Source of the DNA: Xanthostigma xanthostigma
Lineage: Eukaryota; Arthropoda; Insecta; Raphidioptera; Raphidiidae
Assembly: GCA_963575645.1 (NCBI GenBank)
Contig: OY754476.1
Span: 4,650,001 to 4,714,000, forward strand
Length of the DNA stretch: 64,000 bases
Reading direction: 5' to 3'
Shown: piece after piece, positions 12,315 through 24,400 of the stretch
Numbering within the stretch: position 1 is the stretch's first letter
Layout of the letters: each line of letters begins with the position of its first letter
Program-made: the position numbers and the translations under genes
Notes under the pieces: model-generated
What the model was told of the DNA's origin: nothing
Databases searched by the model: none
The model's input: the letters and a program-made list of their open reading frames with translations, nothing else

Positions 12315-12390
12315 CAGAAAATTACAACACAATAAAACATAAATGATCACTATCAGAAAAAATTATCTATTAACAGTAGTCAGTTTTTGT

Positions 12391-15300
12391 TCAACTTGTG
12401 GCTAAGACTTCAAACATTACTTCATTCCTGAAAAAATATCCCTTTGATTAATAAATTCTACGAAAGGAAATTCTTAAGATTTAAAAATACTTACTGCATT
12501 ATTACTGATTCTATGTCGACAGGAAATCCATCGGGAACTGGTAATGTAACCTAAGTAAAACAACAATGTTAGTAATGCTTACACAAATGCTGCTTTGTAA
12601 ATTACAATAAACTGTAGATTATCCGGGGTGATCGGCCAGCCGTACAAAATTACGGGTTAATTTATTCGTGTCTTAAATAATCACCGATTAATATCTGCGT
12701 ATATTTTAAATTGACTCACTTCTCCTAAAACCTTTTCGGCATCTGTTCCGTTTTCAAGTATAGTATATTTTAATTTATCGTCTGAATCCGACGAACACTC
12801 CGTAAAAGAAACCTTCGTCGGTAATGCCGTTAAGGCCGGTACGCTAATTTTAACGCTTCCATTTTGATCTTTAATCATTATAGTTTTTGCTAGCGTTTTT
12901 ACCGGCATATTTAAATATTCACAATCTCTATCCCATGCCTGAGCTAAATAAGCTGCCTGTTTGGCACATCCTTCAGCAATTATCTCATCGGGTCGCTCGT
13001 TTAAGATTTGGGCTTCGGGAAACATCGATGTTATTACGGCTTGAAGTTTCGGTATTTTTAACGATGCTCCACACAAAATAACCTGAAGTCAAACAGTTAT
13101 TACAAACCATTTTTTAAACGTATAATATGAAGTAAACAGAAAAATTTATATAAATAAAAAATATACAATAGTTATTTTAGTGTTTGCTGAAGATGAGAGC
13201 ATAGCTCCCGAAATAAAAACTGTTGTGGTACGAAGTAACTATTCTATATTTTTTATTTTTGTTTCAACCACAGTGCTCTTAATATTTGTATATGGAAAAA
13301 TTTACATTGTTCGATCAATTTTTAAAAAGCGCCATCAAATAAAAATTTTTATCTAATAACTTACTTTGTTTATTTTGGAAGGAATGTTTTCTATGCACTG
13401 TTTTATGGGTTCCAAGTATTTGTTAAGGACCGGCGAAATTAAATTCTCAAATCGTGGCCTTGTTATATTTTGACTCCAATCCACTCCCTCACAGAGAGAT
13501 TCAACAAATATATGGCTAGACGCTAAAGTCGATAAAACATGTTTACATTTTTCAGCATTGTCCCTTAGTTTATTCATAGAACGTCGGCTTTCTTGTGGAT
13601 TCAATTTCCACTTACTGAAATCAAATTATCGAAGAAAATTTTATATAATATATATATTATTTTTTGGCAGAGGATGGACATGATGCTCGCTTTAAAAATT
13701 ACATCAAACTCCCTACGGCAAGCATCGATATTTATAAGTTTTGCTCATAGAATTTTGCAGCAACTCTGTATAAATAGACTACCTGTTGGACTTATTTTCA
13801 AAAAACATATACAAAATTTTATTGGATAATGCGTTTTATAGTGTAAAGGATTTTTTCGACAACTTTAAATAATTGTAGGATTTGACGTGTCAAACACATA
13901 GATATATATACAGGGTGTCCCATTAAGAATGGGACATAGAACAACCGCAGATTCTCCAATTCAAAATAAAACGATTGAGCGAAATATGCTTCGATAAAAT
14001 GTTACTCGTTTCCGAAATACGGGGTGTTGAAGTTGAAAACTGAAATGTCCCTAATTTTTTTAATACACCGTATAATTTTACTCAAATCGGCACACTTGTT
14101 AAATATCATAAAATGCACCTAACAATAAAAAAATTACTTCAGTACGCTCTACCAGTGGCGTACGGCAGGAGTAAGTAATGCTTGTACCCCTTCTAAATGT
14201 TACGCCGCTGTCTAAATTTTAATTTTGACTATAATTTTAATTTTTTTGATATTTTCTAAGTCAATAATGTACACTTGTTAGTTTGTTGTAAAGTCATTGG
14301 TTTTCGAGATATTCGCAGTTTTTAAGACAAAATTGTAAAAATGAATATTATTAATAATAATACAAATAAAAAGTACATGTCTATCTATCTTTAACTGCGA
14401 ATCTCTCGAAAACCAATGACTTTACAACAAACTAACAAGTGTACATTATTGACTTAGAAAATATCAAAAAAATTAAAATTATAGTCAAAATTAAAATTTA
14501 GACAGTGGCGTAACATTTAGAAGGGGTACAAGCATTACTTACTCCTGCCGTACGCCACTGGTTGAGCGAGTAACATTTTATCTAAGCATATTTCGCTTAA
14601 TCGTTTTATTTAGAATTGGAGAATCTGCGGTTGTTCTATGTCCCATTCTTAATGGGACACCCTGTATATATATATATTTAATAGATTGCGGATACACTAA
14701 CGCCTCTTGTACCTTTTAGAAGCCATTTTGTACGTGGAAAACGCCGTAAAAAGCGCGCGAGATTCAAAAATATTAATAATTTTATATGATTTTATTGAGA
14801 AAAACGACAAAACTCACAGTAAACAGTGATATTTTAGAATATTTAATCTTTTTGAATCCCACGCGCTTTTTACAGCGTTTTCCACGTACAAAATGGCTTC
14901 TAATTGGAACCATTCCGCACAATGCTCAAGGATAGGCATCCGCTATCTATTAATATATACATCTATGGTCAAACAGTACATATGTATTTCTATTGACAAA
15001 TAAACAATTATTATTATTTATATAAAAAAAAACGCGAATAAGAAAAAAATTATCTTACTTCATAAATTCACCGGCGATATAATCTGCAAGTAATTCCGTG
15101 AATTCATTGCCACCAAGATCTGCACGATGAACTGCGTTTTGTACACTATACATTCCGGCAGCCACTCTTAGTACAGCGACATCACACGAAGTTCCTCCTA
15201 ATCTATACACTAACACGAGACTATCTTCAGCTGCATTTTCTTCACCCAAGCCGTATGCTAACAAAGCAGCCGAAGGCTCACTTATAACCTGGACAAAAGT

Positions 15301-16529
15301 AGCCGTCGATAGAAATTTGTCTTATAATAATTACGTATTAATAGATACGTACCTGTAAAATATTAAAACCGGCTTCTTCTGCGCATATCATTAAACGTTT
15401 TCTACTACTTTGCGAGAAATGATAGGGAACAGCTAAAACTGCACGTAATTTCTTTTCACAACGAACAGTGCTGCTTGCGATATTAAATAAAAGTTTGAAT
15501 AGCAATGTGGAAACTTCATTTGGCGTCGTTATTACATTTCTATCGGAATGATTGAGAGAGTACTGTAAATCTGTTATTTTGTGTTCAGAGATTTTGCCAT
15601 TACTCGTTGCTTTTATTTCTTCCAATTCTGCATTTGTTATGTCGTTATTCATCAGTCTTAAAAACAAACACATATATATTAAACTACACACCTGTTAGGG
15701 CTGAAACCCATATGATAATTATTATGATAATTCTTGGAATTGTATAGTAAACGGCGATTAAAAAATAGAGCTGTAAAAGTAACGAGAAATTGTGTACCCG
15801 TATGTATTCGTTACTTAAAGAACCAGTACCCGTTACTTTCGTATCGTTACGTTACTCGGTACTTTTTATACGACATACAATAGTGTACTTAACAGCATCA
15901 AGCAATAAGCATGTAGCTTCGCACCAAAGCGCGTCGCATATGTGATACAGTCATGACTTCGTACTTTATGAATACTTATAAGTATAACACATTGTGTTCG
16001 TATAACAGTATCAAACGAGTCGAACTGACATGGATACGAAACATGCGAGTAATGAAATAAATTTGTAAGTAATGATTCGTTACTTTGAGTCAGACGATGT
16101 ACCCGTTACTCAGTAACGAATACATACGGTTTGTTACAGCTCTATTAAAAAACTAACAAAGGAAAGTATTCTATAAAAACATAAAATATATAATAACACG
16201 AAACTAACCGTTTGTTATTTGTAACGGACGATGTGTTGTTACGAATTAATGACTGTTTAGCCGCCAATCCTGTTATAAACTCATTCCCATTGATAGCAAC
16301 GACAGCTGGTGTAACTCTGTCGCCTGAATCATTTGCAATTATTTCTGTCTTTCCATCCTAAAATTAAATATATACATATATATAGTCATTTCGGTGGTGG
16401 AGCGATTATGTATATTTCGTGCTTTTATTTGAATAAATAAACAAACTAAAACTGTCGATTATTATTTACCTTATTCAACGATAAACACGCTGAACAATTT
16501 CCTAAATATATTCCAAATGATGAATCCAT
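12391..16529 (-). CDS. HSPA14: HSPA14-like Hsp70 (ribosome-associated class)
   Basis: Family role: HSPA14 (Hsp70L1) pairs with the J-protein MPP11 on ribosomes and helps nascent chains fold. Coding exons in order are 16529-16470, 16357-16209, 15656-15353, 15288-15059, 13614-13365, 13082-12720, 12550-12495 and 12427-12391. All have GT-AG ends and compatible phases, 1449 nt, 482 aa plus TGA. Visible landmarks: N-terminal MDSSFGIYLGNCSACLSL, ANDSGDRVTPAVVA, ISEPSAALLAYG, the phosphate-2 region YRLGGTSCDVAVL, and the adenosine motif ILCGASLKIPKLQ in place of the usual GGSTRIP. The protein is near the 509 aa of human HSPA14 and, like it, lacks the long lid of classical Hsp70s. Exon 7 is followed by a 37-nt last exon; if that intron is retained, translation stops at TAA straddling the donor. 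Divergent from NOMO. Confidence 0.92.
13897..14967. mobile_element. CATAGAT foldback element, copy 2, carrying a nested element
   Basis: The outer element starts CATAGATATATA and ends ...ATACATCTATG, flanked by a perfect 8-bp duplication GTCAAACA (13889-13896 and 14968-14975). It is internally deleted relative to copies 1 and 3, and is split near its left end by the element at 13911-14664. It lies in HSPA14 intron 4. Confidence 0.88.
13911..14664. mobile_element. CAGGGTGTCCCATT foldback element, copy 1 (nested)
   Basis: A 754-bp foldback with ends CAGGGTGTCCCATT / AATGGGACACCCTG and TA on both sides. The two halves are long inverted copies (gtggcgtacggcaggag... and its complement). It was inserted into the AT-rich left end of the CATAGAT element. 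A second copy is at 32258-32859. The TA target suggests mariner-type mobilisation; no coding region. Confidence 0.85.
15766..16144. mobile_element. TAGAGCTG hAT-like MITE, copy 1
   Basis: The ends TAGAGCTGTAAAAG / ...TTGTTACAGCTCTA are imperfect inverted repeats with a perfect 8-bp duplication TTAAAAAA on both sides. The interior is made of 'cgttact' motifs in both orientations. It lies in HSPA14 intron 2. The second copy is at 20614-20988. Confidence 0.85.
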
Positions 16530-16819
16530 AACTATATCGAAATATTTTCCTTCTTTTGGCAAGTTTTTAAATATAGTACCTATTTAGCAGCTACTGTATA
16601 ATCTACAATTTCTTGAAATTTGTTTGACAAAATTGTTGGGGAGCTGGATTTTGTTAGTGAAAATGTAAGTTTTCAAATTTCAGTTGAACAGCACTACAGG
16701 ATATATCTCTTCTGCGCCATGTGGCCATGCGCTTAACCAGAGAACACACAAAACACTTCTGCTCTATCTATTTGACAGAGTACATTTTACCAGGGTTCTC
16801 TGGAGTGTAGACTCTAGAG

Positions 16820-17388
16820 CAGAGGTCCCCAAACTTTTTTGTCTCGTAGACCACTTGCCATGTTTTTCGGTTTTGGGTAGGCCCCCTGCTTATCTGATAT
16901 TGATTTTTTGCAATTTCATTAATTTCAAATGTATTTTTGACAACCAGTATAGTGCTACTCACTTTGAACGATTTAAATTTATAACGGTAGTGAAATGTAG
17001 TGTGAAATATTTAGTTTTATACATTTATTAATTAGATTCAAAATAAACGAATCAAATTAAAATTTACTTTCTGTTACATAAAATAACTAAGCAAAAAATG
17101 AATGCTTTTAGTGTGAGGGATGAACCTGATGCGTTAATAATAAATTTTCAACATTAATTGGCATCAATTTAGTTAGATTAAGGCCTAGCACACATGAAGA
17201 GCGTTCAACGCGCTTTGGGCCAACGCGCGTTGAACGCTCTTTATGTGTGCTAGGCCTTAATCTTAAATCTCTTCGGTTAACGATGTCCAGTTTGTTTCTT
17301 TTTTTGTTAGGAGATTCACTATCGTTGACCCCCATTTTTATTTCATGAACCCCCAATTTTTTATTATAGATCACTTTGGGAATCACTG
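16820..17388. mobile_element. CAGAGGTT hAT-like element, copy 1 (left of a head-on pair)
   Basis: Begins CAGAGGTCCCCAAACTTTTT and ends ...CACTTTGGGAATCACTG, with CTCTAGAG on both sides (16812-16819 and 17389-17396). It is the same family as 61336-61872. The 75-bp foldback at 17182-17256 is nested in it. Confidence 0.88.
17182..17256. mobile_element. 75-bp TTAA-flanked foldback, nested in hAT copy 1
   Basis: GGCCTAGCACACATGAAG... folds on its complement with only a few central mismatches, and TTAA flanks both ends. The uninterrupted family member at 61336 has a single TTAA at the matching place, consistent with a TTAA-targeting (piggyBac-like) insertion. Confidence 0.75.
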
Positions 17389-17396
17389 CTCTAGAG

Positions 17397-18186
17397 CAGT
17401 GATTCCCAAAGTGGTCTATGTCGACCCCCAAGGGTCGACGACAACTTGCAAGGGGTCCATGTCAGCGGGAAAAAAATTGGGGGTCTATGAATTGAAAATG
17501 GGGGACAACGATAGTGAATCTCTTAACAAAAAAAAATTGGTTGTCTGTAAAGTCGGTTTACGGACGATAGTTTTACGTGATAACGTCATAAAGAAACATT
17601 GATGAACTCTCTGACGTCACGCGAGAAGAGAGAGAAATGCGTACAAGCCGACGCTTGGGCCGATCGTGCCTCTCTATCGCTTATCCCGCGCTCTCGCTTG
17701 CACGCTCAGGCTCAGGCGGAACGTGACACTTTTTCGTGCGTGCAGCCGGTGTTTCATCAATTTATAAGACGTTATCACGTCAAAAAAGAAACAGACTGGA
17801 CATCGTTAACAGAAGAGATTTAAGATTAAATCTAACTAAATTGATGCCAAATGTCGAAAATGTATTATTAAAGCATCAGGTTCATCCCTCACACTAAAAG
17901 CATTTATTTTTTGCTTAGTTATTTTATGTAACAGATAGTAAATTTTAATTTGATTAGTTTAATTTGAATCTAATTAATAAATGTATAAAACTATACACAT
18001 TTCACACTACATTTCACTACCGTTATAACTTTAAATCGTTCAAAGTGAGTAGCACTATATCGGTTGTCAAAAATACATTTGAAATTAATGAATTTGCAAA
18101 AAATCAATATCAGATAAGCAGGGGGTTTACCCAAAACCGAAAAACTGGCAAGTGGTCTACGAGACAAAAAAGTTTGGGAGCCTCTG
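17397..18186. mobile_element. CAGAGGTT hAT-like element, copy 2 (inverted partner)
   Basis: Begins CAGTGATTCCCAAAGTGG and ends ...CCCAAAC-complement, ...GGGAGCCTCTG, i.e. opposite orientation to the neighbour. It is flanked by CTCTAGAG (17389-17396 and 18187-18194). It carries the insertion at 17537-17781 in an A-run. Confidence 0.88.
17537..17781 (-). mobile_element. 'TTGGTTGTCTGTAAAG' element, nested copy
   Basis: Runs from TTGGTTGTCTGTAAAGTCGG to ...GACGTTATCACGTC inside the inverted hAT copy, replacing a simple A-run. The other copies (20317-20559, 26473-27332, 29133-29798) lie in the opposite orientation, also in A/T runs. Superfamily unknown: no clear terminal inverted repeat, but GACGTGATAACGTC is a palindrome at one end. 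Confidence 0.7.
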
Positions 18187-18441
18187 CTCTAGAGTATTGG
18201 TATTGTGCAGCTACTCTATGGTTCTAGAGTGGCAGCCTTGATAACAATAAAACCATTTATCTCTCTACTTTCGAATAATACGTATCAATAGTTCGATCAA
18301 CGTTCAACTGCCCCGGTTTAGGAAAATCTGACGTTCAACCGGTTCAACCTAAAATAAAGTAAAAGGATAAATTCGGCAACTGGCCAGAGACATAATTAAT
18401 AAAAAAAAAGAAAATCTGACGTCTACTTGGTAGAATTAAAA

Positions 18442-21400
18442 ATGTGGTTAAATTATTTAAAACGACAAAATTACATAAATTTATTTTTTCTATTCGAATT
18501 ATTAGTGTACATAAACGCTGAAGATATACTTGGCTGTGGTGGATTTATTAAGAGCGATGTAGAATTAAATTTTTCTCAAATACAAGTGAAACTGTAAGTT
18601 TTTAATTTCTCGCGAATGGGAAAGTTACAATAATCATTAGATGCGCCAATGTTGGTATTATTTTAAAACTTTTTGTATTTTCATTCTATAGATATACCAA
18701 ACAGGGTAGCCTTAAAGACAAAACAGATTGTGCGCCCAACAATGGTTATTATTTCTTACCGCTGTACGACCGCGGTGAATACATATTGAAGGTAAAAGCA
18801 ATTCACTTCATTGTTTTAATCGTGTATAAATTCTATATTAAAACGTTATTTATACACAGATTGAACCACCGACCGGTTGGAGTTTTGAACCGAGTGAAGT
18901 AGCTCTAAATATCGATGGCCAAACAGACCCATGCAGTCAAGGGACAGACATAAACTTTGTATTTAAAGGTTTTGGAATCACCGGAACGGTAAATATTGTG
19001 ATTAAATGAAAATTAGCTTAATATACTTTGTGCACTATTTTTATTGTCTTAACGTAGGTGGAAAGTGTAAGAGATAATGTAGGACCCGAAGGTGTAACAA
19101 TTAAACTCGAAGGACCCCATAACACAAATCACGTTCGTCAGACAGTTTCTTCTGTCGGCGGTCAATTTTACTTCACGCCTGTGATTCCTGGGAAATATAC
19201 GATTCGAGCGTTTCATTCCAGGTAAAATGTTTATACGTAATTGTATAATATGAACGCATTATCTAGATTTTAAATAATTTTCTTTTTGTTTTTGCCAGAT
19301 GGAGATTTATTAGTGACACTATCACAGTTGAAGTCAAAGAAGGAAACACAGAATTGCCAAAAGGCAGTATAGTTATTAGTGGATTTGACATCTCTGGCAG
19401 TGTAGTTAGTGACAATGAACCCATAAAAAGTGTTCATTTTATTCTTCTGGTTTCTCAACAGGTAAACAATATACAGTATGTAAACACGTAAGGTGCACAT
19501 AGGGAAATTAACATTGGGAAAAAAATGACTGGATCAGAGTGAGCCTTGAAATCTTGTTTTTCAATTTGACAGATAATATTCTTTTGCAAAATGAATGCGT
19601 ATACTACCGAAGAAAATATTCAAATGATTACAACATAATCGGACTTTTTTTATTAATGGGACATTAAATTCCCAAAAATACTTAAATATGGTGCGAGATC
19701 AAATATCTCCGCCTATTCGTGTTGAACCTAACGACATTGGGTCACTGATTTACCAACGCGCATACGTCATACCAGTCAGACAATTTTTGAATGAAATGTT
19801 TCCAAACAGATGGATTTGTTTTTTTGTTTTATTTTTGTACAAAAAAAATAAAATAATGATTTATAAGAGCTTTTTATTGTTAAAAAAGCCTAGTAAAATA
19901 AAAATAAATCAAAATAAAATAGAAATCCTCAAGATTACCACGATAATTTAATAGAAATAACAATTAATGCAGTCATGGCTAACTCTGATCCAAGTATTTT
20001 TTCCCAATGCTAATTTCCCTATGTGCACCTTACGCGTTTACATACTGTATATTATATGCTTTGTTAATAAAATTTTTAACTTCATAATAAACTAACAATG
20101 ATTTAACTTACAATAAAACAATTAACGAATATGTCACAGTTTACGATATAGCAAAATTAAAAAAGTTTATTTTTTGCGTTCCGTACTTCCGTTTCTCCTA
20201 ATCTACTGGCTAAAACGGTTGAAATTTACAACATAATAATATAGAGTTAGATGACCCAATCACGGACGTATAGCATAAATAAATATTTTATAGCTCGTAT
20301 TTATGATTTATTTTTTGACGTGATAACGTCTTATAAATTGATGAAACACCGGCTGCATGCACGAAAAAGTGTAACGTTCCGAAAAGTGTCACGTTCCGCC
20401 TGACCCTGTGCGTGCAAGCGAGAGCGCAGTATAAGCGATAGAGAGTCGGTAAAAATATAGTTTGACAGCTACTAAAATTTAGGTTATGTATTATTACATA
20501 TGATATTCGAGCGTAAAACGTAAAACTATCGTCCGTAAACCGACTTTACAGACAACCAATTTTTTTTACAAATCAAAACTTTGAACATTAAGGTTACTAA
20601 ATGACGTATTGAGTAGAGCTGTAAAAGTAACGAGAAATTGTGTACCCGTATGTATTCGTTACTTAAAGAACCAGTACCCGTTACTTTCGTATCGTTACCT
20701 TACTCGGTACTTTTCATATGACATACAATCGTGTATAACAGCATTAAGAAGTGTATGTTCTCTGGCATCAAGCATGTACCCATCCCATCGGAGCGCGTCG
20801 CATCGTGATACGGTATGACTTCGTTCGTATAACGTATAACCGCATCAAACGAGTCGAACTGACTCCATGTCAGTTCGATACGACAGATGCGAGTAACGAA
20901 ATGAATTTGTAAGTAACGATTCGGTACTTCGAGTCAGACGATGTACCCGTTACTCAGTAACGAATACATACGGTTTGTTACAGCTCTAGTATTGAGTGCT
21001 CTAAAAATTGCAATTAATATATCCAATGTGACCGTTTTTTTGTTTTAGGTAAAAACAGAGCCTTTTATTAATGGCTGTGATAAAACTGAAGTCGCCGGTT
21101 TTAAGCCACCTTCAGAATGGCGATTCTTATGTCACGTACAATCGAACGAAAAGGGGCAGTTTCTTTTCCCGTCCGTATCGTCGGGCAAATACCGCATTGT
21201 GTCTCACTATCACGGTAAGAACATCCAGTTTGATGTTCAGCCACCTTACGTTGACGTCACCGTCGTTCATAGTAGCGTTCGGTTGGAAAGTCCTTTTGAA
21301 GTCAAAGGCTTTACGGTAAAAGGCAAAGTCGTGACGGCCGCCGTTAACGGTAAAGGAATAGCAAGAGCAACTGTTTTTCTCGACGGAAAGCCCGCGAGTA

Positions 21401-24400
21401 CGACGAAAGACGACGGCTCATTTACGCTCGAGAATGTCCGCGCCGGCACATACAGTCTTCATGCGGAAGCACCGGACGTGTTATTTACAAAACAAATCGT
21501 AAAGATCAGTCCCGGAAGCGATTCGATAGAAAGTTTAATTCCGAGCTCGTATAAAGTTTGCGGTCGCGTAGTCAGCCCGCTTTCGCATCGCGTGGCATTC
21601 AGCAAGAGTGAACGAGAAACGATTCCTATCGCTGTGATTTCAACATCGGGGACTGCCGGACAGTTTTGTCATTATTTGGAGCCCGGGCATTATAGTGTAA
21701 AAGTTGTTCTCGCCGATGAGGATAAAGCCAAAGAAATTCAGTAAGTCGCTTTTTAGCGGTTGAATTTATTAACGAATTTTTGTTGTATTGTATTTAGTGA
21801 TGTTCCGGATATCCGTATCCGTTAGTTTTTTGGCGGATCTTTTACCTTATTAATTTTCAATTCATAGATGAAATTTTATATATATAGGTGATTAGGTAAT
21901 AATGAAAACCTGTTAAAATCCATTCAGATTATTTTTTATTTTTTTAAATCGTATTTGGCACCTTGATATTGCAAACATTTATCGTAGTGAGTACCATACT
22001 AATAGTACATAACTCAAAGGTACTAAATCAACTATCTTTATAATGAGATATTGCACATCGATCTTTGGAAAGAGACAATCTGTTATGAGAGTTAACTCTT
22101 AAAGAGATCAATAACTTTTTCCCATAACAGATAGTCTCTTTCCAAAGGTCGATGTGCAATATTTACCGCTGCGTACTCTAAGAAAGTGAAGATCCGTATC
22201 CGCGGATCTTGAAACCAAAAATCCGTATTCAGATCCGTATCCGCGGATATACATTTTTAACGATCCGGCACATCACTAATTGTATTTCTTCTTTTTCGAC
22301 AGATTTTATCCATTTAGTCATTCCGTGAACGTGGTAGCGAGTTCTCCGCCAGAAATTGTATTTTCTCAGTTAAAAGCCGTTCTCAGCGGAACTGTCCAAT
22401 GTCCTCGTAAAGAAGACTGCGATACGTCGATTATTTCACTCCGGCCGATCTCTGGCGATGATTCATCTGTGCAAACGGCGAATGTAATAGGTCGGTAAAA
22501 AAAATATATATTTGACGTTTTGAAAAACATTAATCGTGTTATTTATTTTATTTTTATAGATGGTAAATACACTTTCTCTGAAATACCACCCGGTCGTTAC
22601 GAAGTGTCTATTGTCGACACGCGCTTTTGCTGGCTGTCGGATAAGCAAGTAGTCGTTGTGAATAGCGCTACGGCTTCTGTGTCTCCGTTCATTACAAACG
22701 GATATGTCGTTCACTTCCAGTCATCGCACGAAACAAAGGTTTGCTATACCGATTAAACTTTGACACCGTCACGATACGAACGAGATACGAACTGGTTTAA
22801 ATTAAATTAGATCTCGGTTTAACATTTGAAAAATGTTCCGTAGCCCGCTTGCAAATTACTAAAAACTGATTTTTTAAACGGGCTATCGACGCCGATACTC
22901 AATATAAAAAATTGCAATGGAAAAAAGATAGTTATAAAATATTTTTAACAAAAAAATTGAACCGACTTCAAAATATGCACTAAAAAGTAAAAAATAATAA
23001 TTATTGTTATTTTTGGAGTCGGTGTCACATCGGAATTCGAAAGTAGCAATTTAAATTTTACATGTCTCTAGTTCTCGGAATAGATTTCATTTTAGCTGAC
23101 ACCGACTCCAAAAATAACAATAATTATTATTTTTTACTTTTTAGTGCATATTTTGAAGTCGGTTCAATTTTTTTGTTTAAAATATTTTATTTTTCTCTTT
23201 TTAGTGGTAGATAAAGTATTGCAAAGGGTAGGCCAAGTATGCGTGCCTTTAAAATTTGAGAGTTTCCCTCGATTTCTTCGGATTCCACCATCAGATCCTG
23301 ACTTGGTTCCGATGGGACCACCTCGGAAGTGCACTCTTTCGAATAAAAAAAGAATTTTGAAAATCGGTCCATAATTGACGGAGAAATCGGTGAACATACA
23401 TAAAAAAAAAATATATATATACAGTCGAACATAGAACCTCCTCCTTTTTTGAAGTCTGTTAAAAATCATTTTCCTTCTACTTATAACCGGGCTGCGACAG
23501 CTTTTTCAACGTTATACTGGAAATTTGCTGAGCCCTTGAAGGCATATTTTTTGTAATTTGAATTAGTTTGTATGTTTTAGCACTTTTGAAACCCCAAAAT
23601 TAGTGCAGTCTGCATGTACGTTTATGTATAGAAATGATTCCGATATGTAAATTTGTATTTTAGTTAAAATATAAACTGATCCAAAACACGAGTGAAACAG
23701 TCGAGGGGACATTCACTTTGCCAACCGGTTTAAGTACTCATTGTGTAAAATATGGCGGCACGTACGAATTTGTCCCGTTCGGTTGTCATGGATTTCAGCC
23801 GCCGATGATACAATGGAGTACGGATCAGTTGTCTCGCGAGCCTGTGAATATAGTTGCCGAAACACATTCGTTGGGACTGCAAATAACCTCGGTCGATAAC
23901 GTAGATAACTTGCACGTTTATGTATTTAATATGGACGACACTGTAAAAACAGAATTCGGCAATTTGAAATCTTTGAGAATGTCCGACAAGTATATATATG
24001 AATTCAAACTGTTTCTTCGGCATGAAGAAAAAGTCAACGTCCTTCCGGCATCGAGTTCTCTGTTGTTTAAACCGAGGAAATTATTGGTAGTCGGAGGCTC
24101 CGATTGTATACCGTTAGCTGCTGAATTTACTGCGCTGAAAGGAAAAACCGTACGCGGAAAAATTATTCCTCCACTGTCTGATGTTTTGATCACGGTTTCG
24201 GCGCCGGGCCTAGAACCACTTTTTGTAGAAACGGGCGAAGACGGCGCATTTAAGTTCGGGCCGCTGGACGGATCTTTAGATTATACGGTCAAAGCCGAAA
24301 AAGAAACGTACGTATTTTCTGGCCCGGACGCGTCGGGAAATTTCAATGCGCACAAACTTGCCGAAATTATCGTGGAAGTAGTCGATCAGGCAGACGGAAG

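Larger units (their letters stand above)
9954..12390. other. HSPA14-FHIP intergenic region
   Basis: No gene recognised. It should hold the FHIP promoter, though no clear motif is visible. It contains an inverted repeat of about 80 bp arms (10673-10765 against 10788-10862), an interspersed repeat with internal duplication (11005-11830) and a small foldback (12112-12246). Confidence 0.5.
16530..18441. promoter_or_regulatory. Divergent HSPA14/NOMO intergenic promoter region
   Basis: The 1.9 kb between the two start codons must carry both promoters. About 1.37 kb of it (16820-18186) is two hAT-like elements plus nested insertions, leaving roughly 540 bp of single-copy sequence at the two edges. 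No TATA box or initiator can be named with confidence. Confidence 0.55.

Noticed and set aside
21199..21744. 181-aa ORF as a separate gene
   Set aside because: It is the in-frame interior of NOMO exon 6, which starts at 21049 after a splice acceptor.
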